Source: Rhodospirillaceae bacterium UBA6608 (lineage in GTDB: Bacteria > Pseudomonadota > Alphaproteobacteria > Rhodospirillales_A > Casp-alpha2). From it: a stretch of 8,489 nt of DNA. Numbering within the stretch: the stretch's first letter is position 1; each line of letters starts with the position of its first letter. Positions 1-5,888 of this stretch are shown one piece after another. The notes under the pieces are model-generated. The model ran no database searches. It was not told the origin of the DNA and saw only the letters and a program-made list of their open reading frames with translations. Both the position numbers and the translations under genes were made by a program. The stretch is from the NCBI GenBank assembly GCA_002433335.1, contig DJHY01000073.1, forward strand, positions 1-8,489. The letters run 5' to 3'.

Positions 1-1263
1 TTCCTCGATATAGCCCATGCCGCCGTGGACCTGGACGCCGATGTCGGCCACTTCGAAGGCCGTGTCGGTGGAATAAGCCTTGGCGATCGGGGTCATCAGG
101 TCGATGAACGCCTGCGCCCGGGCGCGGGCATCGGCATCGGCGTGATGCTTCGCCGTGTCAGAGGCTGCGGCAACGCGATAGGCGATGGCGCGGATGGCCT
201 CGGTCTGGCTGCGCATCGCCAGCAACATGCGGCGCACGTCGGGGTGGTGGATGATGGTCACCGGGTCGGGCCCGCCGTCCAGGGCGCGGCTCTGGACCCG
301 TTCCTTGGCGAAATCGCGGGCCTGCTGGTAGGCGCGCTCGGCGATGCCGACGCCCTCCATGCCGACGGCCAGCCGCGCCGCGTTCATCATGATGAACATG
401 TATTCGATGCCGCGGTTTTCCTCGCCGATCAGGAAGGCCTTGGCCCCGCTGTCGTCGCCGAACGACATCACGGCGGTCGGGCTGGCGTGCATGCCCATCT
501 TGTGTTCCAGCGAGACGCAGCGCAGGTCGTTGCGTTCACCCGGGTTGCCGTTTTCGTCGGGCAGGAACTTGGGCACCACGAACAGGGACAGGCCCTTGAT
601 GCCGTCGGGGCCGTTGGGCGAGCGGGCGAGAACCATATGGATGATGTTCTCGGCCATGTCGTGCTCGCCATGGCTGATGAAGATCTTCTGCCCCCGGACC
701 AGATAGTGATCGCCGGATTTCTCGGCCTTGGTGCGAATGCGGGCCAGGTCCGATCCCGCCTGCGGCTCGGTCAGGTTCATGGTCCCGGTCCATTGGCCGG
801 TGACCAGCTTTTCCAGGTATTGGGCGTTGATCTCGTCCGAGCCGTGGGACAGCAGCAGCTCGATCGCGCTTTGCGTCAGCATGGGGCAGAGCGCGAACGA
901 CAGGTTGGCCGCGTGCCAAATTTCCGAAACGGCCGTCGCCACGGTCATCGGCAGATTTTGTCCGCCCCATTCCTCCGGCGCCCAGATGCCGTTCCAGCCG
1001 GCCTCGGCGAATTGCTGATAGGCCTCGGGGAAACCTTTCGGCGTGCGCACGATGCCGTTCTCCAGCGCGCAGCCTTCCTGGTCGCCGGTATGGTTCAGCG
1101 GGGCCAGAACGTCGCTGCCGAATTTGCCGGCTTCTTCCAAAATCGCCTCGACCAGATCGGGCGTCGCCTCGCCGAATCCGGGCAGGGCGTTGATGTCCTC
1201 CATACCGGCGATTTCGGTCAGGGTGAAACGCATATCGTCGAGGGGCGCGCGAAACTCGGCCAT
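1..1263 (-). CDS. acyl-CoA dehydrogenase, DmdC-like long form (3' end outside window)
   Basis: FAD-dependent alpha,beta-dehydrogenation of an acyl-CoA thioester in the cytoplasm. The visible 421 residues begin MAEFRAPLDDMRFTLTEI, which is characteristic of the ~590-residue acyl-CoA dehydrogenases that include 3-methylmercaptopropionyl-CoA dehydrogenase (DmdC). The N-terminal helical domain spans roughly residues 35-155. The FAD/substrate motif TMNLTEPQAGSDL is at 161-173 and the middle beta domain runs to about 275. The C-terminal helical domain includes the arginine-rich 'RVQSRALDG' at 322-330 and ends in 'VHGGMGYIEE' at 412-421. The usual 'IYEGT' catalytic glutamate should lie about 17 residues past the edge, so catalytic competence cannot be judged. 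The start is set by an AGGAG (complement of 1271-1275) five bases beyond the family-typical N-terminus. The substrate is unknown: many paralogues act on fatty or branched acyl-CoAs, so dmdC is not assigned. Confidence 0.93.
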   Translation of the reverse strand, partial: MAEFRAPLDDMRFTLTEIAGMEDINALPGFGEATPDLVEAILEEAGKFGSDVLAPLNHTGDQEGCALENGIVRTPKGFPEAYQQFAEAGWNGIWAPEEWGGQNLPMTVATAVSEIWHAANLSFALCPMLTQSAIELLLSHGSDEINAQYLEKLVTGQWTGTMNLTEPQAGSDLARIRTKAEKSGDHYLVRGQKIFISHGEHDMAENIIHMVLARSPNGPDGIKGLSLFVVPKFLPDENGNPGERNDLRCVSLEHKMGMHASPTAVMSFGDDSGAKAFLIGEENRGIEYMFIMMNAARLAVGMEGVGIAERAYQQARDFAKERVQSRALDGGPDPVTIIHHPDVRRMLLAMRSQTEAIRAIAYRVAAASDTAKHHADADARARAQAFIDLMTPIAKAYSTDTAFEVADIGVQVHGGMGYIEE

Positions 1264-1310
1264 GGCAAAACTCCTATGTTTCCCCTGGTTTTAGGCAAGG
1301 ATTCAGGCGC

Positions 1311-1332
1311 TGACAACGGTGCCGTTACGTCA
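1311..1332. promoter_or_regulatory. imperfect dyad in divergent intergenic region
   Basis: The 145-base space between the divergent acyl-CoA dehydrogenase and amidohydrolase genes contains AACGG-TG-CCGTT (1315-1326). It is flanked by TGAC at 1311-1314 and GTCA at 1329-1332, with a two-base offset on one side. A divergent promoter region is a typical place for a local repressor site, but no regulator gene is in the window and no matching promoter boxes stand out. A TAATAT at 1370-1375 could be a -10 for the plus-strand gene, but it lacks a -35 at proper spacing. Operator function is inference. Confidence 0.25.
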
Positions 1333-1408
1333 AGTCGGGGGTTGCCGTGGCGTCACCTTTAGCGCCATGTAATATGGCTCAAGATATGAACACAGGAGAC
1401 GTCCCGCC

Positions 1409-2878
1409 ATGCCCGCCTATGACTTGATGATTACCGGTGCCTCCGTCATCGACGGAACCGGTGGTCCCGCCCGGAACGTCGATGTCGCCGTGACCGGCGA
1501 CCGCATCGCCGCCGTGGGCGACTTGGTGAAAACCGGGGCTACGGCGAAACAGGTCGTCGATGGCGCCGGGCTGGCCCTGGCCCCCGGGTTCATCGACGTC
1601 CATACCCATGACGACCGCTTGGTCCTGACCCAGCCCAGCGTTGCGCCCAAGACCAGCCAGGGCGTGACCACGGTGGTCACCGGCAACTGCGGCGTGTCGC
1701 TGGCGCCGTTCGTACCGGGCACCCGCGCGGGTGAAGCCGACCCGCCAGGGCCGATGGCGCTGCTCGGCAGCTGGGACGATTATCGCTTTCCGACCCTGGC
1801 AGATTATTACGAGGAACTGGAGAGCAGCCCGCCCGCGATCAACGTGGCGGCGCTGGTCGGGCATTCGACCCTGCGGGCCGGGGTGATGCTGGACGGGTTC
1901 GAGCGCCCCGCGACCACGGCCGAGATCGACGCCATGGCGCGGGTCTTGGAACAAAGCCTGAAGGACGGTGCCGTCGGCCTGTCGACCGGGCTGGCCTATC
2001 CGACGGCGATCCATGCCCCGACCGACGAGATTGTCGAACTGGCGGCCTGCCTCAAGGACTTCGGCGCGCTTTACACCACCCATATGCGCAACGAAGGCCA
2101 TGACCTGATCGAGTCCGTGGACGAAACCATCGATATCGCCAAGCGGTCGGGCGCGGCGACGGTGATCTCGCACCATAAATGCGTCGGGCGTCAGAACTGG
2201 GGTAAGAGCAAGCAAAGCCTGGCTCGGATCAAGGAAGCCCAGGCGACCATGAAGTTCGATTTCGATCTTTACCCCTACACCGCGACCTCGACCATTCTGT
2301 TGAAAGATTTCCTGGGCACATCCGAGAAAACGGTGCTGACCTCGTCCGCGACCCATCCGGAGCTGGTCGGGCGTGAGTTCTTCAGTATCGTCGACGAATG
2401 GGGCTGTTCGGTGGACGAGGCCATCGCGCGCCTGTCGCCGGCGGGGGCGATCTATTTCCGCATGGATGAAGATGAAGTCCGCCGGATCATGGCCTTCCCC
2501 GGCGCGATGATCGCGTCCGACGGATTGCCGATCGACGAAGGGCGGCCCCATCCGCGCCTGTGGGGGACGTTCCCCCGCGTCCTGGGCCACTATTGCCGGG
2601 ACGAAGGTGTGTTGACCTTGGAAGAAGCCGTCCACCGCATGTCCGGAAAACCGGCCCAGGTATTCGGTCTGGCCGATCGGGGCGAAATTCGTGAAGGGGC
2701 CTATGCCGACCTCGTGTTGTTCAATCCGAAAACGGTGATCGACCGCGCGACGTTCGATGCCCCGGAAACGCCCGCGGGCGGGATTGAACAGGTCTTCGTC
2801 AACGGTCAATTAGTGTGGAGCGAGATGGCCTGGACCGGCGCCCGACCGGGCAGACGGGTTGGCCGTGCTGCCGCCTGA
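1409..2878 (+). CDS. N-acyl-D-amino-acid deacylase (D-aminoacylase) family amidohydrolase
   Basis: Predicted zinc amidohydrolase that removes the acyl group from N-acyl-D-amino acids, releasing a D-amino acid and a carboxylate. At 489 residues it has the normal family length. The N-terminal beta-sandwich strand 'MITGASVIDGTGG' leads into 'GFIDVHTHDD', with metal ligands H65 and H67. Further residues align with those described for Alcaligenes D-aminoacylase: C94 in 'GNCGVS', H225 in 'YTTHMRNE', H255 in 'ISHHK' and the catalytic D371 in 'IASDGLP'. The C-terminus closes the second sandwich ('GEIREGAYADLVLFNP', 'VFVNGQLV'). An AGGAG at 1394-1398 sits ten bases before the ATG. The gene stands alone on its strand and ends before a hairpin terminator. 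Substrate side-chain preference (D-Glu, D-Asp or neutral) cannot be read from the sequence, and related enzymes act on other cyclic amides. The family call is secure; the exact substrate is not. Confidence 0.92.
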   Translation: MPAYDLMITGASVIDGTGGPARNVDVAVTGDRIAAVGDLVKTGATAKQVVDGAGLALAPGFIDVHTHDDRLVLTQPSVAPKTSQGVTTVVTGNCGVSLAPFVPGTRAGEADPPGPMALLGSWDDYRFPTLADYYEELESSPPAINVAALVGHSTLRAGVMLDGFERPATTAEIDAMARVLEQSLKDGAVGLSTGLAYPTAIHAPTDEIVELAACLKDFGALYTTHMRNEGHDLIESVDETIDIAKRSGAATVISHHKCVGRQNWGKSKQSLARIKEAQATMKFDFDLYPYTATSTILLKDFLGTSEKTVLTSSATHPELVGREFFSIVDEWGCSVDEAIARLSPAGAIYFRMDEDEVRRIMAFPGAMIASDGLPIDEGRPHPRLWGTFPRVLGHYCRDEGVLTLEEAVHRMSGKPAQVFGLADRGEIREGAYADLVLFNPKTVIDRATFDAPETPAGGIEQVFVNGQLVWSEMAWTGARPGRRVGRAAA

Positions 2879-2897
2879 TTTCCTTATTTATTGCATG

Positions 2898-2934
2898 AAA
2901 AAACCCCGTAAACCTTCTGTGTTCACGGGGTTTT
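2898..2934. terminator. bidirectional intrinsic terminator between convergent genes
   Basis: AAAACCCCGT (2900-2909) pairs perfectly with ACGGGGTTTT (2925-2934). The stem continues, after one A/C mismatch, with AAC/GTT (2911-2913 with 2921-2923) around a seven-base loop. Read on the plus strand the stem ends in four T's, for the amidohydrolase. Read on the minus strand it ends in six T's (complement of 2898-2903), but it lies past the stop of the EF-hand gene (2959) and so can also end that transcript. Only 80 bases separate the two stop codons and this hairpin is the only structure there. Confidence 0.88.
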
Positions 2935-2958
2935 CTCTGGATCGCAGACGGGATCAGG

Positions 2959-3723
2959 TTACGTCGGGGGGGATGACGAACCTGCGTCTTGCAGGGAGAT
3001 CAGATAGTCCATGGTCGCGGTGCGCAGGGATTGAAAACCCGCGACCGTTTCGTCTTCGCTGAGAAGTCCGTCGCCGTCCTGATCGAACGACTGGAACAGG
3101 GTTGCGATCGGATCGCTGGGCTCGGTCGACGAGGTTTCATCGCTGTCGTCCGAAGTTCCGAACAGGGCGTCCATCAGAATGGACAGGGGATCGTCCTCGT
3201 CGTCCTCACTGATGCCGGCCATACCGCCGCCGCCCGGCGGAGGACCCGGAGGCGGACCGTCCGGACCCTTGGCGGCCAAGCCGCTGGTGAATTCGTCTTC
3301 GGTCAATAGACCGTCACCATCGGTGTCCAATTGGGCGAACAGCTCTTCCTGATTGTCGGGGGCGTCTTCGGGGGCGCCGGCCGCGAATTCTTCAAGCGTG
3401 AGTGCGCCGTCACCGTCTTGATCGACGGATTGGAACATCTCGGCCAAGTGCTGCAGCATATCGCCGGCGAGGCCGCTCGGCGGCGGTGGCGGGCGATGAT
3501 TGCCGGATGAGAATTCCTCTTCGGACAGAGAGCCGTCACCGTTGGTGTCCATCGACGAGAACAGCTCTTCGAGATTCCCAGGCGCGTCGTCCGGAGCACC
3601 GGCGACGAATTCGTCCAGGGTAAGCTGTCCGTCCCCGTCGGTGTCGGTCTTGGCGTATCTGTCCTTGAGAGCCTGCATAAGGCCGGTTTGAGCACCGGCG
3701 TAGCTATCGATTGCAGAAACCAT
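2959..3723 (-). CDS. five-EF-hand calcium-binding protein
   Basis: Predicted Ca2+-binding protein of 254 residues with five canonical 12-residue EF-hand loops (D-x-D/N-x-D-G-x-L-x-x-x-E). They are at D27-E38, D59-E70, D101-E112, D133-E144 and D214-E225. Each has a D, N or D at ligand positions 1, 3 and 5 and a terminal E at 12, so all five look competent. Loops 1-2 and 3-4 are spaced 32 residues apart and are copies of one another at an offset of 74. Pairs are joined by proline/glycine linkers (77-82 and 155-167), and a very acidic stretch (172-195) precedes the lone fifth hand. The N-terminus (MVSAIDSYAGAQTG) shows no signal peptide or TM segment, so it is cytoplasmic or exported by a non-Sec route. 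The RBS is AGGAAG about nine bases upstream. It is the last gene of the ECF sigma cluster but has its own 139-base leader with a sigma-operon-like promoter block. Its function (buffer, sensor or effector) is unknown. Confidence 0.9.
   Translation of the reverse strand: MVSAIDSYAGAQTGLMQALKDRYAKTDTDGDGQLTLDEFVAGAPDDAPGNLEELFSSMDTNGDGSLSEEEFSSGNHRPPPPPSGLAGDMLQHLAEMFQSVDQDGDGALTLEEFAAGAPEDAPDNQEELFAQLDTDGDGLLTEDEFTSGLAAKGPDGPPPGPPPGGGGMAGISEDDEDDPLSILMDALFGTSDDSDETSSTEPSDPIATLFQSFDQDGDGLLSEDETVAGFQSLRTATMDYLISLQDAGSSSPPT
3280..3651 (-). repeat. internal duplication of an EF-hand pair (protein level)
   Basis: Residues 25-74 and 99-148 of the EF-hand protein align without gaps, with 33 of 50 identical by my count. 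The match covers both loops and the connecting 'AGAPxDAPxNxEELF' segment. The fifth EF-hand (residues 214-225) is not part of the duplicated unit. This points to an ancestral two-hand module that was duplicated in tandem. Confidence 0.8.
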
Positions 3724-3819
3724 TTTTCCAACTTCCTACTCGTACAGGGTTCCGTACGCAGTTTTCCCGGCCTGCGAACCTCAGGGAGCCGATTTCATGT
3801 CGTCCGGCTTTCCCTATTA

Positions 3820-3846
3820 AACGGCTGGGGGCGGGGTTCCTGTCGC
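3820..3846 (-). promoter_or_regulatory. putative ECF sigma-dependent promoter of the EF-hand gene
   Basis: On the minus strand, GCGACAGGAAC (complement of 3836-3846), then 12 bases, then CGTT (complement of 3820-3823). The same 11 bases, the same 12-base spacer length and the same CGTT lie upstream of the ECF sigma gene at 5423-5449. GGAAC and CGTT are typical -35 and -10 elements of ECF promoters. The distance from GCGACA to CGTT is 17 bases, while GGAAC to CGTT is only 12, so which block serves as the -35 is uncertain. The implied start of transcription leaves a leader of roughly 90 bases. The site begins 17 bases past the stop of the sensor gene. Confidence 0.6.
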
Positions 3847-3862
3847 GGGAAGTTGGATTTTT

Positions 3863-4360
3863 TTAAAGCCGGGGCGGGGGCGGACCTCCGGGAGGCCCCC
3901 CAGGCGGACCAGGCGGCAGGGCGCGGCGGAAGAAATCGATGCGCTGCTGACGGTCGGGGATCGCCAAGGCGATGTCCCGCATCATGTTTCCCAGGGCGGC
4001 GCTGATCCGCGTATGGCGTTGGGCCATGCGGGCGAATATTTCGTCCAGATGCGCGGCGTCGATCTGCGCCGCGGTCAGGGCATTTTCAACCTCTCTGAAC
4101 GAGCCCATACCGTCGCGCATGTTGGCGTCGATTTCCGGTTCACGTTGATCGATGATCGCCCGCACCTTGTCGCGCACCGCCGGGGGAAGCCGATCAGCCG
4201 CATCGTACATATGGCGCCCCGGCGACGGCGGCGGCGGGTGGTGAAAGAACGGTCCGGACAGAATGACCCCCGCCGCGAACCCGTTGGCGATCAGCGACAG
4301 GACGAACCCGATCTGGATCAGGCGGTTCAATTTGGTCGAATTCGCGAACGGCTTAGTCAT
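3863..4360 (-). CDS. CnrX/ZraP-like periplasmic metal-sensor family protein
   Basis: Membrane-anchored protein of 165 residues resembling the 'periplasmic heavy metal sensor' (Metal_resist) family. The cytoplasmic N-terminus is short. One TM segment follows at about 14-36 (LIQIGFVLSLIANGFAAGVI), then a long alpha-helical periplasmic domain (53-147). Just after the membrane are H40, H41 and H50 around a proline run. H104, H116, M126, M127 and the acidic E74/E76 lie in the helices; by analogy with CnrX these could bind a metal, but the match of ligands is my inference. The end is an unusual PG-rich tail (149-163). The ATG lies inside the end of the anti-sigma gene (8-base overlap, ATGACTAA), so translation is coupled. 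In CnrYXH-type systems the sensor controls the anti-sigma protein. The real signal here could be a metal, misfolded protein or another envelope stress. Confidence 0.72.
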   Translation of the reverse strand: MTKPFANSTKLNRLIQIGFVLSLIANGFAAGVILSGPFFHHPPPPSPGRHMYDAADRLPPAVRDKVRAIIDQREPEIDANMRDGMGSFREVENALTAAQIDAAHLDEIFARMAQRHTRISAALGNMMRDIALAIPDRQQRIDFFRRALPPGPPGGPPGGPPPPRL

Positions 4361-4784
4361 GACGGTGGTTTCCCGCAGGATTCAGGGCGTAGCTGGGCCC
4401 CAGGGAAAGCAAATTGTATTCCGAATGCTGATGAACGGCCCGGGTCATTTTCGCACCCGAAGTAAAGCCCAGCCCGAGGACCAGCGCCAACACCGACAAC
4501 AACAGGGCGGGGCGGCGCAGGAACAGGATCAACACCGGCGCGGCCGCCGGCGGCATGGCGGCCGAAATCTCGGCGATCCGCTGCATCGTCCGCGCCCGCA
4601 GCCCGTCGGATGGTGTTGGCCAGGAAACGGTATTCAGCCCGTTGTCGATCCGGCAAGCCTCCGAATATTCCGGCAGGGCGCGGACGGCGGCTTGCTGGTC
4701 GTCGGACAGATGTTCCGGCCAGCGCCGGAAATCTCCTCCGTAAAGGGCCAGCTGTTCTTTCCAGCGCCTTTCATTCGGTTCCAT
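4353..4784 (-). CDS. short single-TM anti-sigma-factor-like protein
   Basis: A 143-residue protein encoded between an ECF sigma factor and a periplasmic sensor, the place of CnrY-type anti-sigma factors. The N-terminus (1-75) is soluble and charged and holds 'LALYGGDFRRWPEHLSD' (12-28). This is the YGxDxxRWP motif common in alphaproteobacterial ECF-associated anti-sigma-like proteins. One TM helix follows at about 93-109 (ALLLSVLALVLGLGFTS). The C-terminal ~33 residues would be periplasmic and contain H118, H120, H140 and H142, close to the exit of the sensor's histidines. No zinc-binding anti-sigma (ZAS) HxxxCxxC motif is present. The start overlaps the sigma stop by 14 bases, and an AAAGGG lies about seven bases upstream. 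The role is inferred from context and topology rather than from a strong family match. Confidence 0.68.
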   Translation of the reverse strand: MEPNERRWKEQLALYGGDFRRWPEHLSDDQQAAVRALPEYSEACRIDNGLNTVSWPTPSDGLRARTMQRIAEISAAMPPAAAPVLILFLRRPALLLSVLALVLGLGFTSGAKMTRAVHQHSEYNLLSLGPSYALNPAGNHRHD

Positions 4785-5370
4785 CGAAATACCCTTTCAG
4801 TTCGTCGTCTTCTGTCAGTCTTTCGCGAAGGGTTCTCCGCGCGCGGGCGAGCAGGGAGTCGAATGCCGGGCCTTTCAGGCCCACGACCTTTGCTGCTTCG
4901 GTGTTCTGAAGTTCCATGAAATAGACCAGCATGATGGCTTCCCGTTGCCGGTCGGGCAGGGCGAACAGCGCATCGCGAACCGACGCCTGTTTGCGTTTCC
5001 GGTCAATCGACTGTTCCGAATGGAGGAACGCGGTCGGGGCGGTTTCGACAACGGACTGAAGGTGCATGTTCTTATGCTTTTCCAAGTCGTTGTTACGTTT
5101 ACGAATCTGGTCCAGACACAGGTTTCGGGCAACCGTCAGAAGCCAAGTCTTGATGGTTGCTTCGGGCCGCCAAGTCGGTGCGTTCTGCCACAGCCGCACG
5201 AATGTCTCTTGGGTCACGTCCTCGGCGATCTGGTGATCGGTGACCAGGGAATAGGACAGCTTGAACACGTCGCCGACGCGGCGGTCGAACAGCGCCTGGA
5301 ACGCCGGTTGGTCCCGCTCCGCGATCCGTCCAACCAGGGCATTATCGTCTAGGTCGTCCGGAAAGGTCAT
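4771..5370 (-). CDS. RNA polymerase ECF-type sigma-70 factor
   Basis: A 199-residue group 4 sigma factor with only regions 2 and 4. Region 2 covers about 24-92, with the core-binding and -10-reading segment 'TDHQIAEDVTQETFVRLW' (44-61) and 'TWLLTVARNLCLDQIRKR' (75-92). A variable linker follows (93-128). Region 4 (about 131-184) begins 'RDALFALPDRQREAIML' and ends in the recognition helix 'FDSLLARARRTLRERL'. There is no additional C-terminal domain. The ATG is at the expected place before 'DDNALVGRIAERDQPAFQALFDR', but I see no clear Shine-Dalgarno within 15 bases, suggesting weak or regulated translation. It is first in an operon with overlapping anti-sigma and sensor genes. The promoter block at 5423-5449, repeated before the EF-hand gene, suggests that it activates its own transcription. 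Confidence 0.93.
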   Translation of the reverse strand: MTFPDDLDDNALVGRIAERDQPAFQALFDRRVGDVFKLSYSLVTDHQIAEDVTQETFVRLWQNAPTWRPEATIKTWLLTVARNLCLDQIRKRNNDLEKHKNMHLQSVVETAPTAFLHSEQSIDRKRKQASVRDALFALPDRQREAIMLVYFMELQNTEAAKVVGLKGPAFDSLLARARRTLRERLTEDDELKGYFDGTE

Positions 5371-5422
5371 CGGGCGGCGCGGGGTCCGTTTCGGTCAGAA
5401 CAAGGCGTCAATCGATCAATAT

Positions 5423-5449
5423 AACGTTCGAGCAGCGCGTTCCTGTCGC
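5423..5449 (-). promoter_or_regulatory. putative autoregulated promoter of the ECF sigma operon
   Basis: On the minus strand, GCGACAGGAAC (complement of 5439-5449), 12 bases, CGTT (complement of 5423-5426). This block lies about 50 bases before the sigma start codon, inside a 122-base non-coding stretch. It matches the block upstream of the EF-hand gene (3820-3846) in sequence and spacing, while the spacer bases themselves differ. That is what is expected of a promoter recognised by one sigma factor. ECF operons are commonly autoregulated. No start of transcription is known. Confidence 0.6.
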
Positions 5450-5492
5450 GTGATCCGAAATTTTCGATGTTTTTTGTGGGGGACGGCGGCGT

Positions 5493-5732
5493 TCAGGCCG
5501 CCGCCGCCGAGATGTCTTCGGTGGCAATCCGCTCGTTGCGGTCTTCGTCCCGGTCCTTGGCCTTGCCCCACAGGTATTCGTGGATGGAGTAGGCGACCGT
5601 TTGAACCATCGGTTCGATGATCCCGACGCCCAAGGCGATGTGCCAGTCGCGGGTCAGCGCGAAGGCGACCGCCACGGCCACCGTCAGGTGCATCATGGAG
5701 TAGGTCCCCGTTTTGATCAGTTTGCGCGACAT
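5493..5732 (-). CDS. DUF2061 family small membrane protein
   Basis: A 79-residue protein matching the small DUF2061 membrane family. It begins 'RKLIKTGTYSMMHLTVAV', with a first hydrophobic segment at about 14-27 and a second at about 31-48 ('HIALGVGIIEPMVQTVAY'). The family-style 'IHEYLWGKAK' at 50-59 is related to the usual HERxW. The charged tail ends in a run of alanines. Its function is unknown. A strong AAAGGAG (complement of 5739-5745) fixes the ATG. It is transcribed as a single gene: a terminator precedes it and a sigma70-like promoter with an overlapping palindrome lies upstream. The sigma operon follows after 122 bases, and there is no clear intrinsic terminator between them. Confidence 0.85.
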   Translation of the reverse strand: MSRKLIKTGTYSMMHLTVAVAVAFALTRDWHIALGVGIIEPMVQTVAYSIHEYLWGKAKDRDEDRNERIATEDISAAAA

Positions 5733-5788
5733 GGCTGGCTCCTTTCTCGCTCCAGGACGGTCTGTTTTTGTCGTCCTTGGATGAGATG

Positions 5789-5817
5789 AATATACCGCTA
5801 TTGCGAATTATTCGCAA
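5789..5817 (-). promoter_or_regulatory. sigma70-type promoter of the DUF2061 gene
   Basis: On the minus strand, TTGCGA (complement of 5812-5817) is followed after 17 bases by TATATT (complement of 5789-5794). These match the TTGACA/TATAAT consensus at 4 of 6 and 5 of 6 positions with ideal spacing. The -10 lies about 57 bases before the start codon. The -35 and half of the spacer fall inside the palindrome at 5800-5818. Confidence 0.6.
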
Positions 5818-5818
5818 T
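5800..5818. promoter_or_regulatory. perfect 9-1-9 palindrome, Fur-box-like operator
   Basis: ATTGCGAAT-T-ATTCGCAAT is a perfect 19-bp inverted repeat with a single central base. The size, the 9-1-9 layout and the central AATnATT correspond to the classical Fur box (GATAATGATAATCATTATC), and boxes with GCGAAT arms are known in other proteobacteria. It covers the -35 of the DUF2061 promoter, a position suited to repression. A second core, GAATTATTC, occurs 26 bases further upstream (5831-5839). The regulator could equally be another Fur-family member or an unrelated dimer; no regulator gene is in the window. Confidence 0.55.
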
Positions 5819-5888
5819 TAAAACAAACATGAATTATTCCGATCCGGGTGATTGGCAAAAGCGTTTAATCCCGACGAGGCCCTAAACG

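Noticed and set aside
25..1362. A 445-codon open frame on the plus strand
   Set aside because: It is antisense to the acyl-CoA dehydrogenase, whose conserved motifs are unmistakable; the plus-strand translation is rich in G, R, H and D, lacks recognisable domains and is a typical GC-rich shadow.
1379..2809. A 476-codon open frame on the minus strand
   Set aside because: Antisense to the D-aminoacylase family gene, with no family motifs and no good ribosome site; a GC-driven shadow.
3863..3910. GC-rich palindromes at the end of the sensor gene as a terminator before the EF-hand gene
   Set aside because: The repeats are explained by the PG codons of the tail and are followed by A's, not T's, in the transcript; read-through into the EF-hand gene remains possible.
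5470..5505. GC-rich hairpin (GGCGGC...GCCGCC) after the DUF2061 stop as a terminator
   Set aside because: In the direction of transcription it is followed by C's and A's rather than T's, and part of the stem is the poly-alanine codon run.
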